Of a DNA stretch of 64,000 nucleotides, positions 55,607 through 64,000 are shown one piece after another. Under the pieces are notes generated by a model, which saw only the letters and a list, made by a program, of their open reading frames with translations, did not search any database and had not been told where the DNA came from. Source of the stretch: Sphingomonas sp. (GTDB lineage: Bacteria > Pseudomonadota > Alphaproteobacteria > Sphingomonadales > Sphingomonadaceae); the NCBI RefSeq assembly GCF_029239295.1, contig NZ_JAQZBC010000012.1:35151-99150 (forward strand), in the 5' to 3' direction. Each line of letters starts with the position of its first letter. Within the stretch, counting starts at the first letter, position 1. The translations under genes were made by a program, and so were the position numbers.

Positions 55607-56760
55607 AAACAGTCACGATCCTTGGTGCCACCGGCTCGGTTGGCACGTCCACGCTCGACCTGGTTGAGCGCGCGCCCGGTGCGTTCGAGGTGGTCGCGCT
55701 TACTGCCAATTGCGACGTCGAGGGGTTGGCCGCGGCCGCGATCCGCACTCGCGCCAAGCGCGCAGTTGTCGCCGATGTAAGCTGTCTTGAGTCCCTCAAG
55801 GAGGCGCTGTCGGGCACCGGTGTGGAAGCGACAGGCGGTGCTGCGGCTGTTGAAGAAGCCGCTGCCATGGGAGCCGACGTCACCGTCGCCGCCATCGTGG
55901 GTTGCGCCGGACTAAAGCCGGTTATGGCAGCAGTAGAGCAGGGCGGCACATTGGCACTGGCGAACAAGGAAGCGCTCGTCTCGGCCGGTGAAGTGATGAA
56001 CCGCGCCGTCCGGCAAAGTGGCGCGACGCTGCTGCCGGTCGACAGCGAACATAGCGCGATCTTCCAGTGCCTTGATGCAAGACTGGCGGAGCGCGTGAGT
56101 CGGATCATCCTGACCGCCAGCGGGGGCCCGTTCCGTGACCGCCCGTTGAGTGAAATGCAGGACATCTCGCCCGAGCAGGCGGTCGCGCACCCGAATTGGT
56201 CGATGGGCGCCAAAATCTCCGTCGATTCGGCAACCATGATGAACAAGGGCCTCGAGCTTATCGAGGCGTATCATCTCTTCCCGGTTACATCCGACCAGAT
56301 CGAGATTGTCGTTCATCGGCAGTCGGTGATCCATTCGATGGTCGAATATGTCGACGGATCGGTGCTGGCGCAGCTTGGCACCCCCGACATGCGAACCCCG
56401 ATTGCGTGCGCGCTGGCGTGGCCGGACCGCATGGCGACACCGGGGGACCGCCTCGATCTGATCAAGGTTGCTCGTCTGGATTTTGAAGCCCCGGACGAGG
56501 AGCGTTTCCCAGCGCTGCGGCTGGCCCGCGAGGCCTTGAATGAGGGTGGCGGACGGCCCGCGATCCTTAATGCCGCCAACGAGATCGCCGTGGCGGCGTT
56601 TCTCGCAGGCCGAATTGGGTACCTCGAAATTGCCGCAATCGTTGCGGATACACTGGGTCGCTTCGCCCCGACGGCACCCGACACCCTTGATGCGGTCCTG
56701 GAAGTCGACCGGGAAGCAAGGGTGATCGCGGAGGAGCGTGTGAAGGAACGCGTCGCTTGA
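55603..56760 (+). CDS. dxr: 1-deoxy-D-xylulose-5-phosphate reductoisomerase
   Basis: A 385-residue enzyme making 2-C-methyl-D-erythritol 4-phosphate from DXP with NADPH, the committed step of the MEP isoprenoid pathway. GATGSVGTSTLD (8-19) binds NADPH; ALANKEALVSAG, LLPVDSEHSAIFQCL (metal site) and TASGGPFRD follow; KISVDSATMMNKGLELIEA is near 205. The product feeds UppS two genes upstream. Start ATGA overlaps the cdsA stop. Confidence 0.97.
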   Translation: MKTVTILGATGSVGTSTLDLVERAPGAFEVVALTANCDVEGLAAAAIRTRAKRAVVADVSCLESLKEALSGTGVEATGGAAAVEEAAAMGADVTVAAIVGCAGLKPVMAAVEQGGTLALANKEALVSAGEVMNRAVRQSGATLLPVDSEHSAIFQCLDARLAERVSRIILTASGGPFRDRPLSEMQDISPEQAVAHPNWSMGAKISVDSATMMNKGLELIEAYHLFPVTSDQIEIVVHRQSVIHSMVEYVDGSVLAQLGTPDMRTPIACALAWPDRMATPGDRLDLIKVARLDFEAPDEERFPALRLAREALNEGGGRPAILNAANEIAVAAFLAGRIGYLEIAAIVADTLGRFAPTAPDTLDAVLEVDREARVIAEERVKERVA

Positions 56761-57890
56761 TCGAAACTCCCGGCCTGCTGCTTACGCTGCTCGCCTTCGT
56801 CCTGGTCATTGGCCCACTGGTCTTCGTGCATGAGCTGGGTCACTACCTTGCTGCGCGATGGTTTGGCGTAAAGTCCGATGCATTCTCGATCGGGTTCGGC
56901 CGTGAGATCGCCGGCTGGACTGACCGCCGGGGCACTCGCTGGAAGCTCGGCTGGATGCCGCTGGGCGGCTATGTACGCTTTGCCGGCGACATGAACGCCG
57001 TCAGTCAACCTTCGGCCGAGTGGCTCGCCATGCCGGAAGAGGAACGCAACCAGACGTTCCAGGCGAAGCCGGTTTGGCAGCGTGCAATCATTGTGGCTGC
57101 TGGCCCCATCGTCAATTTTCTGCTGGCGATGCTGATTCTCGGTGGTTTTGCGATGGCCTATGGCGACACGCGCACACCGCCAGTCGTCGGGACGGTGGTG
57201 GAGGGCAGTGCGGCCGCGAGCGCCGGGTTGAAGCCGGGGGACCGGATCGTCCGGTTGGGCGATCGGGACATCGACGTCTTTGAGGACATGCTTGCGTTCA
57301 CCCGCATCCATCCAGAGGAGAAGACGACGGTCGTCTTCGAGCGGGACGGACAGGTCCAGACGCTGCCGGTCACGATCGGCGTGGACCAGCAAACCGACCG
57401 GTTCGGCAATCACTATCGGATTGGCATGCTCGGCATCGCCCGCGGAGAGCGTGCAGCGGTACCAGTCGGATTGCTCGAGGCTCCTATCGTGGCGGTCCGG
57501 CGAACCGGTGAAATCGTCTCAATGATGGTGCAGACCATTGGTCAGATCATCACCGGCCGGCGTTCCGTCAAGGAACTCGGCGGGCCGCTGTCGATTGCGA
57601 AGGTCTCGGGTGAGCAGATCACGCTGGGCGCCGAAGCGTTCGTCTTCTTGATCGCGCTGGTTTCCATCAACCTTGGGTTCATCAATCTGCTGCCAGTTCC
57701 GATGCTCGATGGCGGCCACCTCCTCTTCTATGCGGTCGAGGCGGTGCGTCGTAAGCCGGTGGGCCCTGAAGTTCAGGAGTGGGCATTTCGCGGTGGACTG
57801 GCAGCGATCCTGGGTCTCATGTTGCTGGTGACCTTCAACGATCTTGGAAATTTCGGACTGTGGCAAAGCCTCGCAAGCTTGATCGGCTGA
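56757..57890 (+). CDS. rseP: site-2 protease RseP family (MmpA)
   Basis: A 377-residue intramembrane zinc metalloprotease. HELGH (His25, Glu26, His29) in the first helix and the NLLPVPMLDGGHL motif near 310 complete the active site. A single PDZ domain lies at about 125-210 (E. coli RseP has two). It cuts membrane-bound regulators and signal-peptide remnants; the Caulobacter homologue MmpA degrades PodJ. The start is TTG overlapping the dxr stop, with AAGGAA eight bases upstream; no usable ATG is near. Confidence 0.93.
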   Translation: MIETPGLLLTLLAFVLVIGPLVFVHELGHYLAARWFGVKSDAFSIGFGREIAGWTDRRGTRWKLGWMPLGGYVRFAGDMNAVSQPSAEWLAMPEEERNQTFQAKPVWQRAIIVAAGPIVNFLLAMLILGGFAMAYGDTRTPPVVGTVVEGSAAASAGLKPGDRIVRLGDRDIDVFEDMLAFTRIHPEEKTTVVFERDGQVQTLPVTIGVDQQTDRFGNHYRIGMLGIARGERAAVPVGLLEAPIVAVRRTGEIVSMMVQTIGQIITGRRSVKELGGPLSIAKVSGEQITLGAEAFVFLIALVSINLGFINLLPVPMLDGGHLLFYAVEAVRRKPVGPEVQEWAFRGGLAAILGLMLLVTFNDLGNFGLWQSLASLIG

Positions 57891-57942
57891 CGATTCAAGG
57901 GCAGGGCGCGTGCAGGGGCTTGTTTGGGCTTACCGGGGTGGA

Positions 57943-60672
57943 ATGGTGACTATTTTGAACACTTCGTTTGCTCGACCGCGCGCTGCGGCCATGTTGCTTG
58001 GCTGCACGATGCTGGCTGGTGTCCCGACGATCGCCGCTGCTCAGAGCGTGCCCGCCGGTGCAGCGACTCAGGCGCCGCAGCAGCAGTCTGCTGCTCCGAC
58101 ACCTGTCGCACCGCCAGTCGAACGGACGATCCGTTCGCTTCGGGTTGAGGGCTCGCAGCGAATCGAGCCGGACACCGCGCTTAGCTACACCAAGCTGCGG
58201 GTCGGCCAGACGTATACCAACGAGTCGCTGGATCAGGCGATCAAGGATCTCTACGCCAGCGACCTGTTTGCTGACGTGACCGTGGCCGGAGCTGAAACCG
58301 GCGACATCATCCTTCGTGTGCGCGAAAATCCGATCATCAACCGGGTGATCCTTGAGGGTAACAAGCGCCTCAAGGACGACAAGATCACGAAGGAAATCAA
58401 GCTCAAGCCGCGCCAGGTCTTCACTCGTACCGCTGTTCGTCAGGACGTGGCGCGGATCGTGGAGCTGTATCGCCGTCAGGGCCGGTTTGGCGCGAGCGTC
58501 GAGCCGAAAATGGTGTCGCTCGACCAGAACCGTGTCGATGTCGTGTTCGAGATCAGCGAAGGGCCAAAATCCAAGGTCCGTCAGATCAACATCATCGGCA
58601 ACGAGGTGTTCGACGACGACAAGCTGCGCGAGCAGATGGCGACGAAGCAGGCGCGCATCTTCCGCCTGCTGTCATCCAACACGACCTACGATCAGGATCG
58701 TCTGGCCTACGACCAGCAGAAGCTGCGTCAGTTCTATCTGACGCAGGGCTATGCAGATTTCCGCGTGACCAGTGCCGTCGCGGAGCTGACCCCCGATAAG
58801 GAAGACTTCATCATCACTTATGTGGTGGAGGAGGGGCCTCGCTATAAGTTCGGCGATATCACCGTTGACAGCGATATCCGCGACTTCGACGACAAGGCGC
58901 TGGCGAAGACGCTGCCGCTGAAGAAGGGCGATTGGTACAATGCCAAGCTGGTCGAGGACACGGTCGACAGCTTGAGCCAGACCACCGGTCTGTTTGGCTA
59001 CGCCTTCACGGAGATCAGTCCGGAGTTCCAGCGCGATCGCGACGCGTTGACCATGTCGATCAACTTCCACATTGGCGAGGCGAAGCGAACCTACGTCGAG
59101 CGGATCGAGATCACCGGCAACACGCAGACGCAGGATAAGGTAATCCGCCGCGAAATCCGGCTGGCGGAAGGCGATGCCTTCAACAGCTTCCAGGTGCGCC
59201 GTTCGCAGGATCGTATCAACAGCCTTGGCTTCTTCCAGGACAAGTTCGAGATCAAGCAGACGCCGGGCTCGACGCCCGATCGCGTCGTGCTGACCGCCAA
59301 TGTCGAGGAACGCGCGACCGGCGAATTGCAGCTGTCCGCTGGTTTTTCGAGCCTTGAGCGGTTCATTCTTCAGTTCAACCTCACGCAGCGCAACTTCCGC
59401 GGCAAGGGGCAGGAACTTCGCTTTGGCGTGAACTATTCCAGCTACTCGAAGTCGGTCGAGCTGGGGTTCACCGAGCCTTACCTGTTCGACAAGAACATCG
59501 CCGTCGGCGTCGATGTGTTCCGTCGTGACTTCAATGCGTTCAACTTCGTCAACAATCGCCGCGAGACGACTTACAGCCAGGTTTCGACTGGGTTCCAGGT
59601 TCGCGCCGGCGTTCCGCTGACCGAATATTGGTCGCTGTCGGCTCGCTACGGCCTGTCGTACGACGAAGTGACGCTCGACCGGACGGCATTCTTCCGTGAC
59701 GGGCAGTGCGATCCGCTGCTGGCGGGTAGGTATCTGTGCGATGCCCTGGGCAATCGCCTGACGTCCTCGGTTGGCTATTCGTTGATCTACGACAGCCTCA
59801 ACAGCCGCTTGCGGCCTTCTGCTGGCCAGCGGTTCACTTTCAGCCAGGACTTTGCTGGTCTGGGCGGCGACGTGAAGTACCTGCGTACTCGTGCAGATGC
59901 CGCCAAATATTGGGGCATCGGTGGCGGCTTCATCCTCTCTGCGCTCGCGGAAGGTGGCTACATCCACCCGCTTGAGGATAGCCCGCGTCCGGGCGTCGAC
60001 CCGATCCGCATCACTGATCGCTTCTATTTGGGCGAGCCGCAGTTTCGCGGTTTCGACATCCGCGGCGTTGGCCCTCGCGTGCTTCGTCAGTATTTCACGA
60101 CCGACCCGAATGGCGCGCAGGTACTGATTACGGATCGCGACCAGATCATCGACGACGCGCTGGGTGGCAAGGCTTACTACCTTGGTCGGATCGAGCTGGA
60201 GATTCCGCTTGGCTCGGGCGCGCGTGAGCTTGGCTTGCGGCCGTCGGTCTATGTGCAGGCCGGCAGCCTGTTCAATATTACCCGGCCAGAGCCGACGGCG
60301 GTATTCCCGACAACGACCGATGCGAACGGCAACACGATCGTGCTGCCGCTCCCTCTCAAGGACGCCGCGGGTAACCCGCTGTACTTCTACTCGACGCCGG
60401 CGGGGGCGAATGTATCCACCACGTGCGCGGCAGGTCTACCGGACGGCAGCGGCGGGTGTAACGGCATCATCCCGAACTCGCCGCAGATCGCATCGCAGCC
60501 ATTTGTCGAAACCTTCCTCGGCAATTCAGCAAAGCCGCGCCTGTCGGTCGGCTTCGGCGTGAACTGGACATCGCCCTTCGGGCCGCTTCGGATCGATGTG
60601 GCCAAGGCCCTGATCCAGCAGCGCGGCGACGACGACAAGCTTATCACTTTCAACGTAGGGACTCAGTTCTGA
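57943..60672 (+). CDS. bamA: outer-membrane protein assembly factor BamA
   Basis: A 909-residue Omp85 protein that inserts beta-barrel proteins such as the TonB-dependent receptor at 10.6 kb. A signal peptide ends near residue 34 (TIAAAQS), a Gln/Pro/Ala linker follows, then five POTRA domains to about 430 and a C-terminal barrel ending FNVGTQF. FYLGEPQFRGFDIRGVGPR is the conserved VRGF-type lid-loop region. ATG 57943 was chosen for the purine-rich site before it; a GTG at 57910 is also in frame. Two Cys pairs lie in extracellular loops (near GQCDPLLAGRYLC and TTCAAGLPDGSGGC). Confidence 0.96.
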   Translation: MVTILNTSFARPRAAAMLLGCTMLAGVPTIAAAQSVPAGAATQAPQQQSAAPTPVAPPVERTIRSLRVEGSQRIEPDTALSYTKLRVGQTYTNESLDQAIKDLYASDLFADVTVAGAETGDIILRVRENPIINRVILEGNKRLKDDKITKEIKLKPRQVFTRTAVRQDVARIVELYRRQGRFGASVEPKMVSLDQNRVDVVFEISEGPKSKVRQINIIGNEVFDDDKLREQMATKQARIFRLLSSNTTYDQDRLAYDQQKLRQFYLTQGYADFRVTSAVAELTPDKEDFIITYVVEEGPRYKFGDITVDSDIRDFDDKALAKTLPLKKGDWYNAKLVEDTVDSLSQTTGLFGYAFTEISPEFQRDRDALTMSINFHIGEAKRTYVERIEITGNTQTQDKVIRREIRLAEGDAFNSFQVRRSQDRINSLGFFQDKFEIKQTPGSTPDRVVLTANVEERATGELQLSAGFSSLERFILQFNLTQRNFRGKGQELRFGVNYSSYSKSVELGFTEPYLFDKNIAVGVDVFRRDFNAFNFVNNRRETTYSQVSTGFQVRAGVPLTEYWSLSARYGLSYDEVTLDRTAFFRDGQCDPLLAGRYLCDALGNRLTSSVGYSLIYDSLNSRLRPSAGQRFTFSQDFAGLGGDVKYLRTRADAAKYWGIGGGFILSALAEGGYIHPLEDSPRPGVDPIRITDRFYLGEPQFRGFDIRGVGPRVLRQYFTTDPNGAQVLITDRDQIIDDALGGKAYYLGRIELEIPLGSGARELGLRPSVYVQAGSLFNITRPEPTAVFPTTTDANGNTIVLPLPLKDAAGNPLYFYSTPAGANVSTTCAAGLPDGSGGCNGIIPNSPQIASQPFVETFLGNSAKPRLSVGFGVNWTSPFGPLRIDVAKALIQQRGDDDKLITFNVGTQF

Positions 60673-61307
60673 TGACCAAGTTCAAGCTCATGCTGATGGC
60701 CGCCGCGATCGCGGTCCCCGGTACCATTGCTGCGGGCAGTGCCTCTGCACAGGTTTCCGGCATTGCTGTTGCAAACCCTGAGCAGGCGATCGCCAACTCG
60801 AAGGCATGGACTGCTGCCCGCGCACAGATCCAGTCCACCTACAAGACGCAGCTGGATCAGGCGAATGCTCGCCGCAACGCGATCCAGGCTGAGCTTCAGC
60901 CGCTCGTGACGGCCTATCAGACCGCAGCACGCGCGCCGGGCGCTTCCGAGGCATCGCTGCGTCCACAGGCGCAGGCTATCCAAACCAAGCAGCAGGCTGC
61001 ACAGCAGGAACTCACCCGGCTGACCCAGCCGGCGCAGCGCGCCGAAGCCTATGCGATCGAGCAGATCAGCGCGAAGCTGAATGACGCGGTTCAGGCGGCA
61101 GTGCGCGCCCGCAACGTCTCGTTGCTGCTGCGCCCGGAGGCCGCCCTGTTCGCCCAGCCGGCAGCTGACATCACGTCGTCGATCACGGCAGAACTCGACA
61201 AATCCGTGCCGAGCGTCGGCATCACGCCGCCTGCCAACTGGCAGCCGGGTGGCCAGGGCCAGCAGGGCGCCGCGCCAGCACCGGCCGCACAGCCGCAGGG
61301 CCGCTGA
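60672..61307 (+). CDS. OmpH/Skp family periplasmic chaperone
   Basis: A 211-residue secreted protein. The signal peptide spans 1-27 (ending ASAQV). VSGIAVANPEQAIANSKAW starts the core, the coiled-coil arms cover about 40-150, rich in Gln and Ala, and a Pro/Gln/Gly-rich tail of about 30 residues follows. Skp holds unfolded outer-membrane proteins before delivery to BamA, and the gene shares one base with the bamA stop. The next gene is fabZ after only 11 bases; no lpxD intervenes. Confidence 0.92.
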   Translation: MTKFKLMLMAAAIAVPGTIAAGSASAQVSGIAVANPEQAIANSKAWTAARAQIQSTYKTQLDQANARRNAIQAELQPLVTAYQTAARAPGASEASLRPQAQAIQTKQQAAQQELTRLTQPAQRAEAYAIEQISAKLNDAVQAAVRARNVSLLLRPEAALFAQPAADITSSITAELDKSVPSVGITPPANWQPGGQGQQGAAPAPAAQPQGR

Positions 61308-61318
61308 GCTAGTCGCAA

Positions 61319-61795
61319 ATGACTGATGTGCAGACAAATGCCGCCATCGGCCCGTTTGATGTAACCCGGGTGATGGCGGCCCTGCCGCATCGCTATCCGA
61401 TGCTGCTTGTCGACCGAATCGAGACGCTGGTTCCGGACCAATCGATCGTCGCCATCAAGGCAGTGACGATCAATGAGGGCTTCTTCCAGGGACATTTCCC
61501 TGGTCGGCCGATCATGCCCGGCGTGTTGATCGTAGAGGCGCTGGCCCAGGCGGCGGGGGTACTCGCCGTCGAGAGCCTTGGCCTCGCGGGCACTGGCAAA
61601 CTGGTCTACTTCATGTCGATCGATGGCGTGAAGTTCAGGAAGCCAGTCGAGCCGGGGGTGCTGCTTCGTCTTGATGTCAGCTTCGTCCAGAAGCGCGCGC
61701 GTGTTTGCAAATTTGCCGGGCGCGCCTTGATCGATGGCGATCTGGCGGCTGAATGCGAATTCACTGCGATGATTGCGGATCCTCCCGCCGCGTGA
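61319..61795 (+). CDS. fabZ: 3-hydroxyacyl-ACP dehydratase
   Basis: A 158-residue hotdog-fold enzyme that dehydrates 3-hydroxyacyl-ACP in fatty acid synthesis. His59 and Glu73 in [21 protein letters not shown] are the catalytic pair and [12 protein letters not shown] at 22-33 is the substrate-tunnel hallmark. It ends a run of envelope genes. In most Gram-negatives lpxA and lpxB follow here; in this window rpmE follows instead. Confidence 0.96.
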   Translation: MTDVQTNAAIGPFDVTRVMAALPHRYPMLLVDRIETLVPDQSIVAIKAVTINEGFFQGHFPGRPIMPGVLIVEALAQAAGVLAVESLGLAGTGKLVYFMSIDGVKFRKPVEPGVLLRLDVSFVQKRARVCKFAGRALIDGDLAAECEFTAMIADPPAA

Positions 61796-61819
61796 TCCCA
61801 ATGGCCTATTAGCATCCAT

Positions 61820-61848
61820 TTGCATCGGCCGCGGCCCTCTGTTAGGCG
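61820..61848 (+). promoter_or_regulatory. possible promoter for rpmE
   Basis: TTGCAT at 61820-61825 and TAGGCG at 61843-61848 with a 17-base spacer lie 50 bases before rpmE. Weak match at -10. Confidence 0.3.
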
Positions 61849-61898
61849 CGCCGCTTCCTTTAGGCTGGTCGGTAACCAGCCACTTCGGAGATTGAAAC

Positions 61899-62129
61899 GT
61901 GAAGAAAGATATCCACCCCGATTACCACATGATCAAGGTCCAGATGACCGACGGCACGGTGTACGAGACTCGCTCCACCTGGGGCAAGGAAGGCGACACC
62001 ATGACGCTCGAGATTGATCCGCTGGCGCACCCGGCTTGGACCGGCGGCAAGGGTCAGATGCTCGATGCTGGGGGCCAGGTGGCCCGCTTCAACAAGCGGT
62101 TTGGTGGCGGACTTACGCTTCGCAAGTAA
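61899..62129 (+). CDS. rpmE: 50S ribosomal protein bL31
   Basis: A 76-residue ribosomal protein. [20 protein letters not shown] and [27 protein letters not shown] match bL31. The zinc-binding cysteines of the C+ form are absent: no Cys occurs in the protein, so this is a zinc-independent form common in alphaproteobacteria. It has its own terminator. Confidence 0.96.
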   Translation: MKKDIHPDYHMIKVQMTDGTVYETRSTWGKEGDTMTLEIDPLAHPAWTGGKGQMLDAGGQVARFNKRFGGGLTLRK

Positions 62130-62173
62130 TCCTTGCCCGCTAAATAAATGCTGCGCCGTAGCTACGGCTATCG

Positions 62174-62210
62174 AAAGGCTGGCACCTTTGCAGGTGTCAG
62201 CCTTTCTTAT
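62174..62210 (+). terminator. rho-independent terminator of rpmE
   Basis: Stem GAAAGGCTGGCACCT with AGGTGTCAGCCTTTC (one G-T wobble) around a four-base loop, 62174-62207, followed by TTATTGT. Confidence 0.9.
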
Positions 62211-62527
62211 TGTCGATACAACTTTAAACAGGAGGGCGGGGGTTGCAGTGACGTTTTAGCGTTGGTCGCGCAGGACCAGGCATCTGCTAACCGCGAAGTT
62301 GACATCTGCGCTCGGGCCTGTGGGTTAATGAAGCAGGCGTCACTGCTATCAATGGGGCCTCAATCATCTTTCAGCCAGTTCAAGACTCGTCCGCTGAAAT
62401 CAGTCAGATGGATCAGGAATAATGAGAACTTGTAGAGGCTTGGGTTAAGCAGATCAGGCAGCGAGGTTCTCAGTTGCTCATTCGAAGCTGCGCATCTCAT
62501 TGATGCACGTCCTAAATAGAAGGCAGC
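62211..62527. other. intergenic region between rpmE terminator and tRNA-Ser; nothing recognised
   Basis: About 317 bases with lower GC. Open frames exist but overlap the terminator or lack ribosome sites. No repeat or known RNA motif seen. Confidence 0.5.
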
Positions 62528-62613
62528 CGGACGGGGTGGGATTCGAACCCACGGTAGGCGGAACCTACGGCGGTTTTCAAGACCGCTGCCTTAAACCACT
62601 CGGCCACCCGTCC
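62528..62613 (-). tRNA. tRNA-Ser(UGA)
   Basis: An 86-nt cloverleaf on the minus strand: acceptor GGACGGG/CCCGTCC with discriminator G, D-arm GCCGAGTGGTTTAAGGC, anticodon arm GCGGT-CTTGAAA-ACCGC (anticodon TGA, read UGA), a long class II variable arm with stem GTAGG/CCTAC, and T-arm GTGGG-TTCGAAT-CCCAC. The long variable arm and anticodon agree on serine. CCA is not encoded. Confidence 0.97.
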
Positions 62614-63428
62614 AGGCGAGGGCTCCTAACCACCCCAATCTGTTAACGCTAGTGGTTTAGCGAACGTACAAGCCACTTTTGGCCGCTTAAGGGCAGGTTT
62701 AAGCCCTGCTTTGAAACTGGCGAGCTCAGTCTGCCTACGCTGGCAGGCTCGAATTCCTGACCTAGAGTCATTTTGCTGGGGATGAGGGCCGCGGCTGCGC
62801 AGCTCCTTCTGGTGCCCAGGCTTATCGTCGAACCCATCATGGCCGCTCTCCAGATGTAGGCGCGCACCGTGCAGAGGATCTGACGTCGAGTTCCCCAGGA
62901 CTTGGGCCCTCATGATGACCTTGCGGCCGGCGCACCCTGGGGAGCGACAACAAAGTCGTATGGCTATAAGCTCCGTACATGAGCCGTGGCTTGCCACCGG
63001 TGGCACGCTACCGTGCTTTCACGGCAGCAGGGCGCACGGTAAGCTGGAAGGCGCCGCTTTCCGGTCCTTAGGGCCACCTGTGCCACTTCGTGCGCTCTGT
63101 GATGCGCCGGCTAGCGCAACCGGTGCAGCAGACCATCCCGTTGGTTGTGACTGCAGCAACTATACCGCTCACACGAGGATACAGTCGCTTCCGACACCAC
63201 GAAATTTAGTCGAGGGTAGTGGATCGCCGGCACGGCTTGTCAGGTGTCGCCTAGCGCGGTTTATACTCCTGTAGCGAATATGAGCCGCCTACTTACCGTC
63301 AAGTTGGAGGCGCGGGATTCGCGGCGTAGCGCAGTTTGATGGTTGGCATCGTTGAGCGCCTTAGCGTCGCCCGCTCGACCCTTTCTAAGGGCGCCCGCTC
63401 GGCGGAGACGAGACACAACAAATTGTAG
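62614..63428. other. ORF-poor region between tRNA-Ser and rrn promoter
   Basis: About 815 bases without a credible gene. Open frames occur on both strands (for example 62626-63006 minus and 62912-63274 plus), but translations show no family resemblance, signal peptide or ribosome site. Base composition is less GC-rich than the genes. Possibly upstream rrn control region or decayed sequence. Confidence 0.5.
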
Positions 63429-63457
63429 TTGACAGGAAAAAGCGGTCCACCTAGATG
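63429..63457 (+). promoter_or_regulatory. rRNA operon promoter
   Basis: A perfect -35 TTGACA (63429-63434), a 17-base spacer and TAGATG (63452-63457) lie about 205 bases before the 16S gene. This is the best promoter match in the window and is in the position expected for the rrn transcript start near 63464. Confidence 0.7.
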
Positions 63458-63564
63458 GGTGTCACCGCAGCGGTGGCCCGGACGGGTTGCTGGAGTGGTT
63501 AGCGAAAACAAGGCGCCATGGCCGCCCCGGTAAAAGGGGGTTAGCTAAGCCAAGCCTGACCTGT

Positions 63565-63587
63565 ATGTCCTTTGTTACTTATCCACA
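63565..63587 (+). promoter_or_regulatory. rrn leader: boxA-like element and consensus DnaA box
   Basis: ATGTCCTTTGTTAC resembles the boxA antitermination element (E. coli TGCTCTTTAACA) and is placed as expected in a leader. It is directly followed by TTATCCACA (63579-63587), identical to the strongest E. coli DnaA box. The boxA assignment is inference from position; the DnaA box is exact but may be chance. Confidence 0.4.
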
Positions 63588-63664
63588 GTAATAATTTGTG
63601 CAGGTTGGGCTCCCTGAGATGCCTGCCTTGATCTGGCTATTCCGCTGGGTTGGGGTGGTGACAT

Positions 63665-64000
<336 letters not shown>

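Noticed and set aside
58672..59967. 431-residue open frame on the minus strand
   Set aside because: Antisense within bamA, no domain resemblance.
62626..63006. 126-residue open frame on the minus strand near tRNA-Ser, possible integrase remnant
   Set aside because: No integrase motifs, no ribosome site, and no direct repeat of the tRNA 3' end that I could see.
63579..63587. Replication origin
   Set aside because: Only one DnaA box was found, with no cluster of boxes, no AT-rich unwinding element and no origin-associated genes nearby.

Overview
The window looks like a chromosomal segment of an alphaproteobacterium of the Sphingomonadaceae, most likely Sphingomonas or a close relative. The evidence is the partial 16S rRNA at the right edge, high-GC codon use throughout, several TonB/acyl-CoA type accessory genes, a DivL-type pseudo-kinase, and an envelope-biogenesis cluster from which the lipid A (lpx) genes are absent. 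Sphingomonads are known to carry glycosphingolipids in place of LPS. Genus assignment is inference from sequence reading, not from a database comparison.

Layout. 1-2.6 kb: partial DUF2147 protein, mtnP (methionine salvage), mntH (Nramp metal import). 2.6-15.1 kb: a lipid or carboxylic-acid themed stretch with a thioesterase-fold protein, an acyl-CoA synthetase, an SDR, a YfcG-like GST, a Tet-type MFS exporter, two acyl-CoA dehydrogenases, a large TonB-dependent receptor and a Spinster-like MFS transporter. 15.1-18.1 kb: an unusual intergenic region with a 37-bp tandem duplication, then ohr and an ABC exporter. 18.4-26.3 kb: rpsF-rpsR-rplI on the minus strand, an RcnB-like protein, a GT39-like membrane glycosyltransferase, then fabD-fabG-acpP-fabF-mltG.

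26.3-37.6 kb: a tightly packed operon divL-tsaE-amgK-murU-addB-addA-trxA in which nearly every stop overlaps the next start. It combines cell-cycle signalling, tRNA modification, peptidoglycan recycling, recombinational repair and thiol redox. 37.6-48.3 kb: argJ (minus), a small secreted protein, secA, a lipoprotein, a GT4 glycosyltransferase, a CPA2 antiporter with RCK domain, an OpgC-like membrane protein and icd. 48.5-50.1 kb: psd and pssA, making phosphatidylserine and phosphatidylethanolamine.

50.6-62.1 kb: the classic translation/envelope superoperon rpsB-tsf-pyrH-frr-uppS-cdsA-dxr-rseP-bamA-ompH-fabZ, followed by rpmE. The right end holds tRNA-Ser(UGA), an ORF-poor region of about 0.8 kb, an rrn promoter and leader, and the first 336 bases of a 16S rRNA gene. 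Most of the window is ordinary core genome. The points most worth a second look are the DivL tyrosine and its operon, the direct ompH-fabZ junction without lpxD, the duplicated hairpin ahead of ohr, and a perfect-consensus DnaA box in the rrn leader. I found no CRISPR array, IS element, prophage or clearly new multi-gene system.
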